From assembly GCA_946481735.1 (NCBI GenBank), contig CAMLOU010000079.1, positions 1-20,526 of the forward strand: a stretch of 20,526 nt of DNA, written 5' to 3'. The DNA comes from an uncultured Cellvibrio sp. (GTDB lineage: Bacteria; Pseudomonadota; Gammaproteobacteria; Pseudomonadales; Cellvibrionaceae). Of the stretch, positions 1-8,357 are shown one piece after another (within the stretch, counting starts at the first letter, position 1; the number at the start of each line of letters is the position of its first letter). Position numbers and translations under genes: made by a program. The notes beneath the pieces are model-generated. The model searched no databases. It was given only the letters and a program-made list of their open reading frames with translations, and had not been told where the DNA came from.

Positions 1-66
1 GTTTTTTCGAACTTAACTTTTTTTGGGGTTTCTTTAGTCAACCTGTGTTGATTAAGGAGATCCCCG

Positions 67-444
67 ATGCTCGCCTGTTTCCTTTGGCTCGCCCTCGCTA
101 CGCTGTGCGTGCAAGTCCCCAACTTACTCGGCATTCACGAACAACATCAGGATGGACTGGTGTCCTTGGTGGATGCGCTGAAGATCGCGGGTATGTCTTT
201 GCCGTTGATCTTTGTTGCGACGACGGGCTTCGCGATTTATTACGGACGCGGGGATAATTTTTTCAGTTATCCGGCAATGGTGATTTATGCGCACGTATGC
301 GCATTGATCATTGGCATTTTGATTCAGGTTTTTATCTTGAAAGCAAAAGAGACCAACGTGGTTGAGTTGGCGGGTGTAGGAATTTGTATGGCAGGTTTGG
401 CGATATCGATTTACAGCAAACAGATTATCGCGTTGTTGAAATAA
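67..444 (+). CDS. small four-helix inner-membrane protein, possibly DMT/SMR-like
   Basis: This 125-residue protein is almost entirely hydrophobic, with likely membrane segments near residues 1-23, 40-60, 66-92 and 97-121. The segment TGFAIYYGRG and the C-terminal ELAGVGICMAGLAISIYSKQ loosely recall helices 2 and 4 of small multidrug-resistance (EmrE-type) members of the drug/metabolite transporter superfamily. Length and four-helix topology fit, but I see no diagnostic membrane glutamate in helix 1, so a transport role is only a guess. The start is well supported: AAGGAG lies 7 bases before the ATG. It converges with the truncated haemoglobin gene, leaving only 15 bases between the stops. The 66 bases to its left show only the T-rich leader of this gene, and its promoter may lie outside the window. 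Confidence 0.7.
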   Translation: MLACFLWLALATLCVQVPNLLGIHEQHQDGLVSLVDALKIAGMSLPLIFVATTGFAIYYGRGDNFFSYPAMVIYAHVCALIIGILIQVFILKAKETNVVELAGVGICMAGLAISIYSKQIIALLK

Positions 445-459
445 ATGGTTTAACAACTG

Positions 460-903
460 CTATTTTTTATCGTCATCCGGCTTTCTGCTGGTAGCGAATA
501 TTCGTTCAGCGGGAATGCTTAGTTGCGCTAACAAATAGGTAGAAAATTCCGGTCGATATTGTTGCTTGTCAATTGCGCGTTTCATGCATAGCAGCCAAGC
601 ATCCCGCTCTGCTTCGCTGATCGGCAGATGGGCGTGGCTGCGCGGGATATTAATGCTGCCGTATTTTTCGTGGTACAGCTTCGGGCCGCCCATCCAGCCG
701 CAAAGAAATGACGTAAGTTTATCGCGTGATGCGGTGAGATCCTGCCGGTGCATTTTGCGGATAACCGCCGCTTCCGGCAGCGAATCCATTTCGTGATAAA
801 AATCATCAACCAGTTTACGGATACCTTCAACACCACCTGCTGCCTGGAAGGAATTATCCGAAAAGCCGTAGAGGGGAATATCGGCCACGTTCGTTACCTG
901 CAT
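460..903 (-). CDS. group II truncated haemoglobin (trHbO/YjbI type)
   Basis: A 147-residue globin of the 2-on-2 fold that binds haem and O2/NO in the cytoplasm. Visible signatures are the B-helix segment LVDDFYHEMD with Tyr36 at the B10 position, the string FLCGWMGGP (67-74), the probable proximal histidine His90 in PRSHAHLPIS, and RDAWLLCM with the group II tryptophan Trp103 (G8). Length is normal for the family. The open frame runs further upstream to 996, but I place the start at 903 because homologues begin close to this residue and the extra 31 residues (CNNNAPFIF and similar) look non-globin. No strong Shine-Dalgarno is visible, so the start is not certain. Its promoter must lie in the roughly 110 bases that also hold the terminator of the upstream GH16 gene. 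Group II globins are usually linked to O2 or NO chemistry; nothing here fixes the partner. Confidence 0.9.
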   Translation of the reverse strand: MQVTNVADIPLYGFSDNSFQAAGGVEGIRKLVDDFYHEMDSLPEAAVIRKMHRQDLTASRDKLTSFLCGWMGGPKLYHEKYGSINIPRSHAHLPISEAERDAWLLCMKRAIDKQQYRPEFSTYLLAQLSIPAERIFATSRKPDDDKK

Positions 904-956
904 CGTGAAAATAAAGGGGGCGTTATTGTTGCAGTATTTACTTATCGATGCACTTG

Positions 957-990
957 AATAAAAAAGGGCAGACACTTTGTAGTGCTGCCC
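957..990 (-). terminator. intrinsic terminator of the 1018-4590 GH16 gene
   Basis: On the minus strand GGGCAG pairs with CTGCCC, followed inward by CACT/AGTG with a one-base bulge and a four-base loop. The stem is directly followed by a run of five T and then ATTC. It starts 27 bases after the GH16 stop codon and isolates that gene from the globin gene downstream on the same strand. Confidence 0.85.
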
Positions 991-1017
991 AAGCAAACGA
1001 GGCCGTGATTTCTTCAG

Positions 1018-4000
1018 TTAATTCCCCAATACCCGCACCTCAAAGATCGAATAACCCCAGGTGTTCCCCGCACTGCGTTGGGTCGCGTTGATGCGCACAT
1101 AGCGATAACTGCCCGACAGGTTTTTACTGTCCGTGCGCGCGCCAAACGTGCCGCCGGTATGGGTGGCCAGGTTGGTCCAGTTGGTGCCGTCGTTAGAAGC
1201 ATCCACGGTGTAATTAGCCGCATTCGCCGCTTCCCAATCGATCTCGATCTTACTCAGGTTGCGCGCGGTGCCCAGGTCAACCCGCAACCAGCTCGGGCTG
1301 ACACCGTGATCGGATTCCCAACGGGTGCCGCCGTTGTTGTCGATGGCCAGGACGGCTGGCTGGAAATTGGTGCTGGCCGTCGCAGCGGCAGGCGTTAACA
1401 CAGCGACGCTGCTGGCACTGCTGGACGATGCGCTGCCGCTGTTGGCGAATACACGCAATTCCCAGATTGAATAGCCCCAGCTATTGCCCGCACTGCGCTG
1501 GGTGCCGTTGATGCGCACATAGCGATAGCTGCCACTGACAATTTCCACGTCGGTACGGCCACCAAAGGTGCCGCCAGTGACGGTCTTCAGGGTGGTCCAG
1601 TTACTGTTGTCGTTGGAGCCCTGGATGTCGTAAACCGCCGCGTTAGCCGCTTCCCAGTCAATCTCCACCCGCGCCAGGTTGCGCGCAGAACCCAGGTCGA
1701 CCGTCATCCACGAGGGATCAACACCGTGCGCCGATTCCCACCGGGTGCCGGTATCGCCGTCCACCGCATTGCTGGCCGGTGTCAGCGCCGTACTGGCGAA
1801 GGTCGGGCGACCGTTGGACACCAGCACCACACTGCCGCTGCTGGACGAACTGCTCGACACCGAGGAACTGCTGGAGCTGGGCACGCTGCTGGATGACGAG
1901 CTGGATTGGCCACTGCCGGTAAAGGCGACGGCGAGTGTGTGGCTCGCGGAGATCCCGTTGAAGGTATAGCTGTTCAATGGCCCTTGCGACACGCCATCCA
2001 CAATCACATTGGCCACGGCGCGCCCGGCGGGCGGCGTGAAGGTGTAGGTTGCCGAGTCAGTGCCGTTACGGTTGTAGCGCACTGTGCCCGCAGGACTGAT
2101 GGAACCACCCCCATCCAGCGCGATGGTGTAGATACGGTGCGGCATATGGTCGATAGCCATAAACTGCACGTCGGACACCTCAACCAGTTGACCGGCAGGC
2201 GGGCGGAAGTGCAGCGTAAAGTCGCGCTGGCTCACCGGCGGCTGACTGGCAAAGTTGGTGAAGCTCTCGTAGACGCCGTCGGTGGTGCTGGGCGTCCAGT
2301 TCATTAGGGTGTTGCTGCCGTAGGTCACTTGGAATTGATCCAGGCTGCGCGGTGCGGAGTTATCACCCGCGACCAGCACTTCCTTGATTTCATAGTGCGG
2401 ATCGATGCGGATATTGACCGACTGGTCCTGCCCTTCAAACCCTTCGCGGCTGCTTGCCTTGTTGCCGGTCGCGCCGTCTACCGCGCGTTGTGCTGCGCCC
2501 CACCACTCGGTTTCCCAGCCACTGCTCGCGCTGACAAAGTTGGTCGACGCAATGGCCGGTACCAGCGGATCACCGCTGCCGATATAGGTAATTTCGCGGA
2601 TCACCACATCGTCGATATACACCGTTGCCGTGCCCATACCGCCCATCAAAAATGCCAGGCGACCGGGGTTATCGGCACCGGTGAAATCCAGGTTGTAGGT
2701 GTAGGTGTTCATGCCCGTACCCAGCGCAATCGTCTGCGTCAGGTAGGTGCCGGAGCCCGAGGGGTTGAGCGCATTTTCCGCCAGACGCAGCTGGATATCG
2801 CGCGCGGCCGAGGCACGGGCGCGGAAAGAAATCTGGTAGCGGTAGTTGCGCTTCAGGCCGAAGCTGGAGGTGTGCATCTGGATCGAGCCACTGTTGGCGC
2901 CCTGATTCCCGGTGGTGATGCGCGCTTCGCCACCCACAACGCTGTAGGTGGGTGTTGCACCGTCAAACGACTCAGTGCCCCAGCCTTCCAGGCCAGCCGT
3001 GAAGTTACCGTTGGAGAGCATGTTCGCCGTGCGATCCACCTGCGCGGTGCCAGCGGGTTTCGGGTACACGTTGGCCACGTCTTCAAAGGCTTTGAATTCC
3101 AGCAGCCAGATGGAATCGGATTTGTCGATGCGGCCTTTGGTCACCAGCTTGATGTAGCGGTAGGTCTTGTTTACATCAAAGGTGTGGGTCGCCCAGCCAG
3201 TAGCGTCCTGATCCGAAGTCAGGATGTGCTCCCAGGCACCGGACGAGGTTTTGCCGTAGATGTCGTAAGACTTGGGCAGGTTCCAGGCCCACTCGATCCA
3301 GAAGTACTTGATGTTCCTGTCGCTGCCGTAGTCGATCTCCACCCAATGGAGGTTATCGTCCTTCGGCGTCGCCCACTTGGAACCCACGTAACCGTCGGCG
3401 GCGTTGTCCGGCGCGTTATCGCGGAAGTCAGTCGGCGTACCGGGCTTGTCGTAGTCATCGCCGGTCACCGCCACCGGCGCGAGCCAGCCTTTCAGGGGGT
3501 AGAAGCCGTCGGTGTTGTTGCTCTCGCGGAAGAAGCTGTACTTGCTCTCGTCGATGTAAGGGTAGCTGGCATCGGTGGGCGGCAGCGGCCAGTGGGCCAC
3601 ATAATCCACCAGGAAGTCAGTCCCGGCGCGGCCGATGTTCTGGTTCATCGCGGCGGTGTCGAGGTATTCATACTCGGTTACCCCATTGACCACCCGCGTA
3701 TAGCCGGTCTTGTTGGCCACATTGGGGTTGGTGGAGAAGGCGTTGTAGTTGCCCACGTCCGGCCATTCGACGTGCGTAATCGCGTGGTTGAGGATCATGC
3801 GCATGGGCGTGACATAGGGGAAGGGTTGCTCCTCGCCCATGTTTTCGCGGGACCAGGTGTAAGTCTTCACGCCGTTCACATAGTACTCGACGTACTCCGG
3901 CGTTTTGATCACGCCGTAGGTCACGTACTGGTTGCTCGGGTTGATGCCGAACTGGCTGTAGGTCACCGGATTCGGGTTGCCGCCGTAGATGGCGTAAGGC

Positions 4001-4590
4001 GCGGACCAGTGAGTCTGGGGAATGGTATTCACGTTGTTGCCGGTGAACTCGACGATGTCCAGCTCCTGGCAGGCGGTCCAGCCCACGTCGGGGAAATTAC
4101 CCAGCAGCCACCAGGCCGGGAATTCCGCATTGCGCGCCGGTGGCATCTTGATGCGCGCTTCGAATTTACCGAACACGAAGGTGGTGTCGTCAGTAATTTG
4201 TGACTCGATACGGCCCGCGCGAATAAAGATCGGTTTGCCCTCCCCCGCCACACCGCCGTAGTAATCCTGGATTTCGCCGTCCATGTAACGGGCTTTCAAA
4301 TTCAGCACCTTGCCATCCAGGGCCGCAGGGTCGTCTTGCCCTACGCGGAAAGTCCAATCCGGTACGGGATATTCCACGTCCTGATAATCAATGTCTTCGC
4401 CGTTAACAAAGATATTTTGTTCCACCAGCCATTTACTGCGGTCGATGGATGAGCCGTTGAAGTGATCCACAAAGCTGGAATTGACATTCGGGTTGGTCCA
4501 CCAGGGATCGTTGTACTCCGTTGCCATGGCAGCGCTGGGGCATAAGCCCAGGGCAACCAGCAGCAGGTTTTTGGTTTGTTGGTTATTCAT
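1018..4590 (-). CDS. secreted multimodular GH16 glycoside hydrolase with discoidin/CBM modules
   Basis: A 1190-residue exported enzyme. A signal peptide (about 1-23, cleavage near AMA|TEY) leads into a GH16 catalytic domain (about 28-340). The motif ELDIVE gives nucleophile Glu176, Asp178 and acid/base Glu181, in the E-x-D-x-x-E form typical of laminarinase-like GH16. Then follow a discoidin (F5/8C)-like module (about 370-505), a CBM4/9-like jelly roll (about 523-668), a second discoidin-like region (about 678-815), an InlB-repeat-like beta domain (about 818-891), a poly-Ser linker (895-920), and two C-terminal CBM32/F5-8C modules (about 922-1048 and 1064-1190) joined by a short Ser linker. 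The family cleaves beta-1,3, beta-1,3-1,4 or related beta-glycans, but this catalytic domain is divergent (AWWLLGNFPDVGW, and a long insertion about 285-320), so substrate is open. The start has GGAG five bases upstream. It lies 169 bases downstream of a related gene on the same strand, so co-transcription is possible. Confidence 0.93.
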   Translation of the reverse strand: MNNQQTKNLLLVALGLCPSAAMATEYNDPWWTNPNVNSSFVDHFNGSSIDRSKWLVEQNIFVNGEDIDYQDVEYPVPDWTFRVGQDDPAALDGKVLNLKARYMDGEIQDYYGGVAGEGKPIFIRAGRIESQITDDTTFVFGKFEARIKMPPARNAEFPAWWLLGNFPDVGWTACQELDIVEFTGNNVNTIPQTHWSAPYAIYGGNPNPVTYSQFGINPSNQYVTYGVIKTPEYVEYYVNGVKTYTWSRENMGEEQPFPYVTPMRMILNHAITHVEWPDVGNYNAFSTNPNVANKTGYTRVVNGVTEYEYLDTAAMNQNIGRAGTDFLVDYVAHWPLPPTDASYPYIDESKYSFFRESNNTDGFYPLKGWLAPVAVTGDDYDKPGTPTDFRDNAPDNAADGYVGSKWATPKDDNLHWVEIDYGSDRNIKYFWIEWAWNLPKSYDIYGKTSSGAWEHILTSDQDATGWATHTFDVNKTYRYIKLVTKGRIDKSDSIWLLEFKAFEDVANVYPKPAGTAQVDRTANMLSNGNFTAGLEGWGTESFDGATPTYSVVGGEARITTGNQGANSGSIQMHTSSFGLKRNYRYQISFRARASAARDIQLRLAENALNPSGSGTYLTQTIALGTGMNTYTYNLDFTGADNPGRLAFLMGGMGTATVYIDDVVIREITYIGSGDPLVPAIASTNFVSASSGWETEWWGAAQRAVDGATGNKASSREGFEGQDQSVNIRIDPHYEIKEVLVAGDNSAPRSLDQFQVTYGSNTLMNWTPSTTDGVYESFTNFASQPPVSQRDFTLHFRPPAGQLVEVSDVQFMAIDHMPHRIYTIALDGGGSISPAGTVRYNRNGTDSATYTFTPPAGRAVANVIVDGVSQGPLNSYTFNGISASHTLAVAFTGSGQSSSSSSSVPSSSSSSVSSSSSSSGSVVLVSNGRPTFASTALTPASNAVDGDTGTRWESAHGVDPSWMTVDLGSARNLARVEIDWEAANAAVYDIQGSNDNSNWTTLKTVTGGTFGGRTDVEIVSGSYRYVRINGTQRSAGNSWGYSIWELRVFANSGSASSSSASSVAVLTPAAATASTNFQPAVLAIDNNGGTRWESDHGVSPSWLRVDLGTARNLSKIEIDWEAANAANYTVDASNDGTNWTNLATHTGGTFGARTDSKNLSGSYRYVRINATQRSAGNTWGYSIFEVRVLGN
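1046..1077. repeat. 32-bp exact direct repeat, copy 1 (CBM32 coding end)
   Basis: The 32 bases starting ATCGAATAACCCCAGG are identical to 4788-4819. Both encode the end of the last CBM32 module (AGNTWGYSI region) of two different GH16 genes. The repeat reflects duplication of the module and offers a site for homologous exchange between the genes. Confidence 0.8.
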
Positions 4591-4708
4591 AGTGTCTCCA
4601 CATTATTTTTTAAGGCGAGCGAAACCCGCGCGCGTTAAACAGCGCAAAAAAATCGGCAAGCCGTTGCGGAATGGTTCGTACAGCGAAGCAAATGCGGGCT
4701 GCAAGTAG

Positions 4709-4738
4709 GTCGGATTAGCCCAACGGGCGTAATCCGAC
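4709..4738. repeat. dispersed-repeat-like hairpin between two GH16 genes
   Basis: GTCGGATTA (4709-4717) pairs perfectly with TAATCCGAC (4730-4738). Inside it GCCC pairs with GGGC around an AAC loop. The surrounding string GTAGGTCGGATTAG...GTAATCCGACA matches a type of short palindromic repeat I remember from intergenic regions of many proteobacteria. No T tract follows on either strand, so it is not a convincing intrinsic terminator, though it could slow or process a message covering both GH16 genes. Only one copy lies in the window. Confidence 0.6.
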
Positions 4739-4759
4739 ACACCGCGCATCAATCACCCA

Positions 4760-7700
4760 TCAATTACCCAACACACGCATTTCCCAAATCGAATAACCCC
4801 AGGTGTTCCCCGCACTGCGCTGGGTACCGAGAATGCGCACATACCGGTAATTACCGCTCACATTCACACTGTCGGTGCGGTTGCCAAAGGCGCCGCCGGT
4901 GCGGGTGGCGAGGGTGGTCCAACTGCTATTGTTATTGGAACCCTGCACTTCGTAGTTGGCTGCGTTGGCCGCTTCCCAATCGATCTCCACACGGCTCAGG
5001 TTGCGCGCGCTGCCCAGGTCCACGCTGAACCAGCTCGGGTCAAGCGCATGGGCCGATTCCCAGCGGGTGCCACCGTTGCCGTCAATCGCGGCACTGGCGG
5101 GCAACAGTTGCGTGCTGGCAGCAGCATTGCTCAGGGGCAGCAACACCGGTTCCGCGCCCGCAAAGACCTTGAGTTCGAAGATTGAGTAGCCCCATAAATT
5201 GCCCGAACTACGCGCGGTGCCATGGATGCGCACATAGCGATAGTTACCACTGACATTCACGGTATCCGTGCGGTTACCGAAGGTGCCGCCGGTGCGGGTA
5301 GCGAGGGTGGTCCAATCGGCATTGTTGTTGGAGCCCTGGATCTGGTAATCAGCCGCGTTGGCTGCTTCCCAGTCGATCACGACTTGCGCCAGGTAGCGCG
5401 GACTTTGCAGGTCTACCGTAATCCAGCTCGGATCAACCCCGTGGTTGGATTCCCAACGAGTACCACCATCGCCATCCACGGCGTTGCTGGCGGCCATCAA
5501 CTGGCTGCTGGCAAAGACCGGGCGACCGCTGGAGACCAGGTTCACCACCGGCGTTGAACTGCTGCTGGACGATGAACTGCTCACACTGGATGACACGCTG
5601 CTGGATGAGCTGGGCACCACACTGGAACTGGAGCTCGAGCTGGGCGGTACGCTGGAAGCGCTGGAGCTGCTTGATGGCGCCGAGCTTGAAGGTACCGAAC
5701 TGGCGCTAGAGCTGGACGCACAACCGCTGCCCACACAGGCCGGGGCATTCTCGTTGTAGGCCATCACCCGGAAATTATCGAAGTGGAAGGTACCGCTGGT
5801 GGCCTGACCGGGGGTGATCAGGAAGATCAGTTGATCCACCGCATTAAAGGGTGCAGAAGCGCGATTGTTTTCCCAATCGCCCAGGGCGGCCGGGAAGTTG
5901 TAGTTGAACTCCAGGGTTTCCCACTGGCCGGTAGTGGTGGTCTGGGCCTGATAGAAGCTGTGACGCCCCACCTGCCAGTCTTCCGGTCCGACAGAAGCCG
6001 CCGCCAGTTCATTCTCCAGGTTCATGGAGATGATGGTGCCCGCCGGGGCTGTTGTATGGACATCCACCAGCACGCGCACCATACCGTGGCGGGCATCGAG
6101 CGCATCGGGAATACCGGTCACGCCGTTGAACGCCAGGGTGTCGTAGGTTGCACCCGGATCACGCACATAACGCAGCACGTTCACCGAATTATTCACGCCG
6201 TTCGGCGCCGGATTGGCGACCACGGAATGGGCACCGCTGGTTGCCGGTGAGGCTTTGATGGCGCCGTTGGCCGTACCGTCAAAGTTGGCCACCATGGATT
6301 GTAGGCTGTAGCCATTGGCGGGACGCACGATGCGGATGTTATCCAGATACAACTCCGCCGGCAGGTTGAAGCCTGCGTGAACCATAAACACCAGGGAATC
6401 GGCTTCGCTGGCAGCGATGTTGGAGTCCGGTGTACCGGTGTAATACAGCTCTACCGTATGCCACTGGCCCGGCTTGCCCATGGTGCCGAGGAACCGCGCG
6501 AGGCGACCGGTGTTGCCGTCCCAGGGTTCCGCAGCGCCGGCAGCGGCTGAATTTTCCAGGCCACCGCCCAGGTCTTTACCGAGCAAGCTGTTGCCCGCCG
6601 TGAAGTAGACGTCCGCAAACAACTTGGCGCGGCCACTGCGCAGTTCGCCCGCGTCGATATTGCCGAAACCGGTGAGTTTAAGGTTATCCCACTGCTGGGA
6701 GGCATCGCGGATGTAATGCAGCACACTGTTGGATGTGTTGATACCGCCCGGTGCCGGGTTGGTGGTGACGCCACTTTGGGTCAGCGCAAAACCGTTTTGC
6801 AGGTGGGTTACGCCCAAGCCATCTTCATAGTCGGTTACGACCTGCACATCGCCCTGCTCAATGGTGACCGGCTTGCTGAAGGTCCGGGTACCGGCACAAC
6901 CGGTGTTGAAGGTCACGCTGAAATCGCCATTGCGCGCGCTGTTACCAATAGAGACGGTAATCTCACGGGAGCCCTGCCCGGACAGGATGTTTACACCCGC
7001 CGGTACACTCCACTGGTAGCTGGCGCCTGCGGGGCCGTCAATGCGGTAGGTCTTGCGGGTTTCACCGCGATAAGCGTAGGTGTCGCCCTCTACCGACCAG
7101 GTGTCCGCGTTTTTGTAGACCGCCACATGATCCACCTGCATCAACTGAATGGGCGCTTCCGAGCCATCCGGGTTGCCGCTGAACCAGCCACCGATGGCGA
7201 GGTTGAGGATGAAGTGGAAAGGACGGTTGTAGAAAGCATCCCAGTTAGAGCGGACCGGGTTGGGGCCGTCCAGCTGTTCGCGGGTCATGCTGAGTTTGGG
7301 CACATCGTTAACCAGCCACACGATGCGGTCCGGGTACCATTCGACCGCGTAGGTCTGGAATTCGGTCTTGGTGCGACCGGCTTCGGGGTGGATGGTATTC
7401 AGGCTGGGGTCGGGCCAGCCGGTGTTGCCGTTGTAGGGCCAGTAGGGGCCGTAATGCAGGGTGCCGTGGATTTCTTCAGTGGTGCCACCGGCTTCCATGA
7501 TGTCGATCTCGCCCCCGTTGGGCCAGCCGTGGGAGTCGCGCGGCAGCTCGCTGGGCATCATCCAGAAGGCCGGCCAGGTACCGGAGCCGTTGGGCAGCTT
7601 GATGCGCGCTTCCATCTTGCCGTAGGTAAAGTCTTTGCCGTTCTTGGAGCGCAGGCGCGCCGACGTCCAGGTCTTGCCCTGGTAGGCTTCGCGGATCGCC

Positions 7701-7924
7701 TTGATGTTCAGCAGGCCGTTTTCGACATAGAGGTTTTCGGGCCGGTCGGTGTAAAACTGCAACTCATTGTTGCCGCCACCGTCGCCGTTCACCTCGGCAG
7801 ACCAGACTTGTTGGTTGAGGGTGTTGAAGTCGTCGCGCCAGACTTCCGTCCAGCCACAAGCGCTTTGAGCAAAGGAGGTATTGCTGGCGGCTAGCATCGC
7901 CAGCGCCATGATTGTCTTTTTCAT
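4760..7924 (-). CDS. secreted multimodular GH16 laminarinase-like beta-glucanase
   Basis: A 1054-residue exported enzyme. The signal peptide (about 1-19, TSFA|QSA) is followed by a textbook GH16 laminarinase-like domain (about 24-272). It has NNELQFYTDR, WPAFWMMP, and GEIDIMEAGG with catalytic Glu139, Asp141 and Glu144, ending with LNLAIGGWFSG and a closing VDHVAVYK strand. Next come a PKD/Ig-like domain (about 276-357), two homologous jelly-roll-like modules of roughly 180 residues each (about 360-534 and 545-721, both with NPAPxGxN, a GQWxTxE strand and a final xDNxRV strand), a poly-Ser linker (about 736-790) and two CBM32/F5-8C modules (about 793-922 and 928-1054). The expected activity is endo-hydrolysis of beta-1,3-glucan or mixed-linkage glucan outside the cell. 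The frame stays open upstream to 8053, but the ATG at 7924 has GAGG nine bases before it and gives a proper signal peptide. No clear terminator separates it from the next GH16 gene. Confidence 0.94.
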   Translation of the reverse strand: MKKTIMALAMLAASNTSFAQSACGWTEVWRDDFNTLNQQVWSAEVNGDGGGNNELQFYTDRPENLYVENGLLNIKAIREAYQGKTWTSARLRSKNGKDFTYGKMEARIKLPNGSGTWPAFWMMPSELPRDSHGWPNGGEIDIMEAGGTTEEIHGTLHYGPYWPYNGNTGWPDPSLNTIHPEAGRTKTEFQTYAVEWYPDRIVWLVNDVPKLSMTREQLDGPNPVRSNWDAFYNRPFHFILNLAIGGWFSGNPDGSEAPIQLMQVDHVAVYKNADTWSVEGDTYAYRGETRKTYRIDGPAGASYQWSVPAGVNILSGQGSREITVSIGNSARNGDFSVTFNTGCAGTRTFSKPVTIEQGDVQVVTDYEDGLGVTHLQNGFALTQSGVTTNPAPGGINTSNSVLHYIRDASQQWDNLKLTGFGNIDAGELRSGRAKLFADVYFTAGNSLLGKDLGGGLENSAAAGAAEPWDGNTGRLARFLGTMGKPGQWHTVELYYTGTPDSNIAASEADSLVFMVHAGFNLPAELYLDNIRIVRPANGYSLQSMVANFDGTANGAIKASPATSGAHSVVANPAPNGVNNSVNVLRYVRDPGATYDTLAFNGVTGIPDALDARHGMVRVLVDVHTTAPAGTIISMNLENELAAASVGPEDWQVGRHSFYQAQTTTTGQWETLEFNYNFPAALGDWENNRASAPFNAVDQLIFLITPGQATSGTFHFDNFRVMAYNENAPACVGSGCASSSSASSVPSSSAPSSSSSASSVPPSSSSSSSVVPSSSSSVSSSVSSSSSSSSSTPVVNLVSSGRPVFASSQLMAASNAVDGDGGTRWESNHGVDPSWITVDLQSPRYLAQVVIDWEAANAADYQIQGSNNNADWTTLATRTGGTFGNRTDTVNVSGNYRYVRIHGTARSSGNLWGYSIFELKVFAGAEPVLLPLSNAAASTQLLPASAAIDGNGGTRWESAHALDPSWFSVDLGSARNLSRVEIDWEAANAANYEVQGSNNNSSWTTLATRTGGAFGNRTDSVNVSGNYRYVRILGTQRSAGNTWGYSIWEMRVLGN
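4788..4819. repeat. 32-bp exact direct repeat, copy 2 (CBM32 coding end)
   Basis: Identical to 1046-1077, in the same orientation and at the equivalent codons of the second GH16 gene. Recombination between the copies would delete about 3.7 kb and leave one GH16 gene with an intact C-terminal module. Confidence 0.8.
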
Positions 7925-8053
7925 TCTTTGGGCCTCGTCAATTATTGTTATCCTGAAGCCGGCAGGGCAAAAACCTGTACCGATGTGTCCTTGTGCAACG
8001 AGAATCGCACACTCCCCGATAACCCTTCGTCCCACTTTGGCGTTGAAGGGCAA

Positions 8054-8089
8054 GGTGGATTAGGTCCACCTTTCATCGCAAAGTGACAA
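8054..8089 (-). promoter_or_regulatory. tentative promoter and palindrome upstream of the 4760-7924 GH16 gene
   Basis: On the minus strand TTGTCA (8084-8089) lies 19 bases before CCTAAT (8059-8064), a weak sigma70-like pair. The -10 sits inside the inverted repeat GGTGGA-N5-TCCACC (8054-8070), where a bound repressor would cover the promoter. The spacing is longer than ideal, so this is a hint rather than an assignment. Confidence 0.25.
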
Positions 8090-8337
8090 CCGCCTGCAAT
8101 GCCGCGCCGTTAAAGGGCTTGCATGCTAGTGTCGGAGTCGTCGGTAACGCGGCGCCAGAATCAGAAATTACGGCTGGATAGCCGTTTTGATCGTTGATGA
8201 ATGAAGTGGGAAAAGCCAATTACCGCAGTCTCTGCTCCCGCAAAAATCGCTACTGCAATGGTTTCCTTTCCGCAGGGGGACGCCAAACCTATGCAAATGC
8301 ATTCCTGGCAAAAATAGACGTGGCGGCAATGATCGAT

Positions 8338-8357
8338 AATGTGCACCGCCGCACATT
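8338..8357. promoter_or_regulatory. 20-bp palindrome with CRP-like spacing
   Basis: AATGTGC-N6-GCACATT has perfect seven-base arms. The half-site spacing equals that of CRP/Vfr sites (TGTGA-N6-TCACA), but the fifth base of each half is C/G instead of A/T, which weakens that match. It lies about 180 bp upstream of the -10 of the plus-strand cluster and about 415 bp from the GH16 start. It may be an operator for either side or a small hairpin. Confidence 0.3.

Noticed and set aside
1856..1920. Serine-codon-rich tract that looks like a DNA tandem repeat
   Set aside because: It encodes the poly-Ser interdomain linker with mixed serine codons, typical of Cellvibrionaceae enzymes; it is not a CRISPR or microsatellite.
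2329..4203. 624-residue open frame on the plus strand opposite the first GH16 gene
   Set aside because: It is a mirror frame of a GC-rich gene. The translation is His/Val/Arg-rich without family motifs, and the minus frame has a signal peptide, catalytic motif and full modules.
6716..7894. 392-residue open frame opposite the second GH16 catalytic domain
   Set aside because: Same antisense codon artefact, with composition biased to Gly/Val/His and no recognisable domain.
8271..8312. GGGGGACGCCAAACC, reminiscent of the GACGCAAAGCC core of c-di-GMP-I riboswitches, tempting beside a YfiR gene
   Set aside because: The upstream GGCAAACC-type strand, the closing stems and the tetraloop-receptor arrangement could not be drawn, and the core itself has mismatches.
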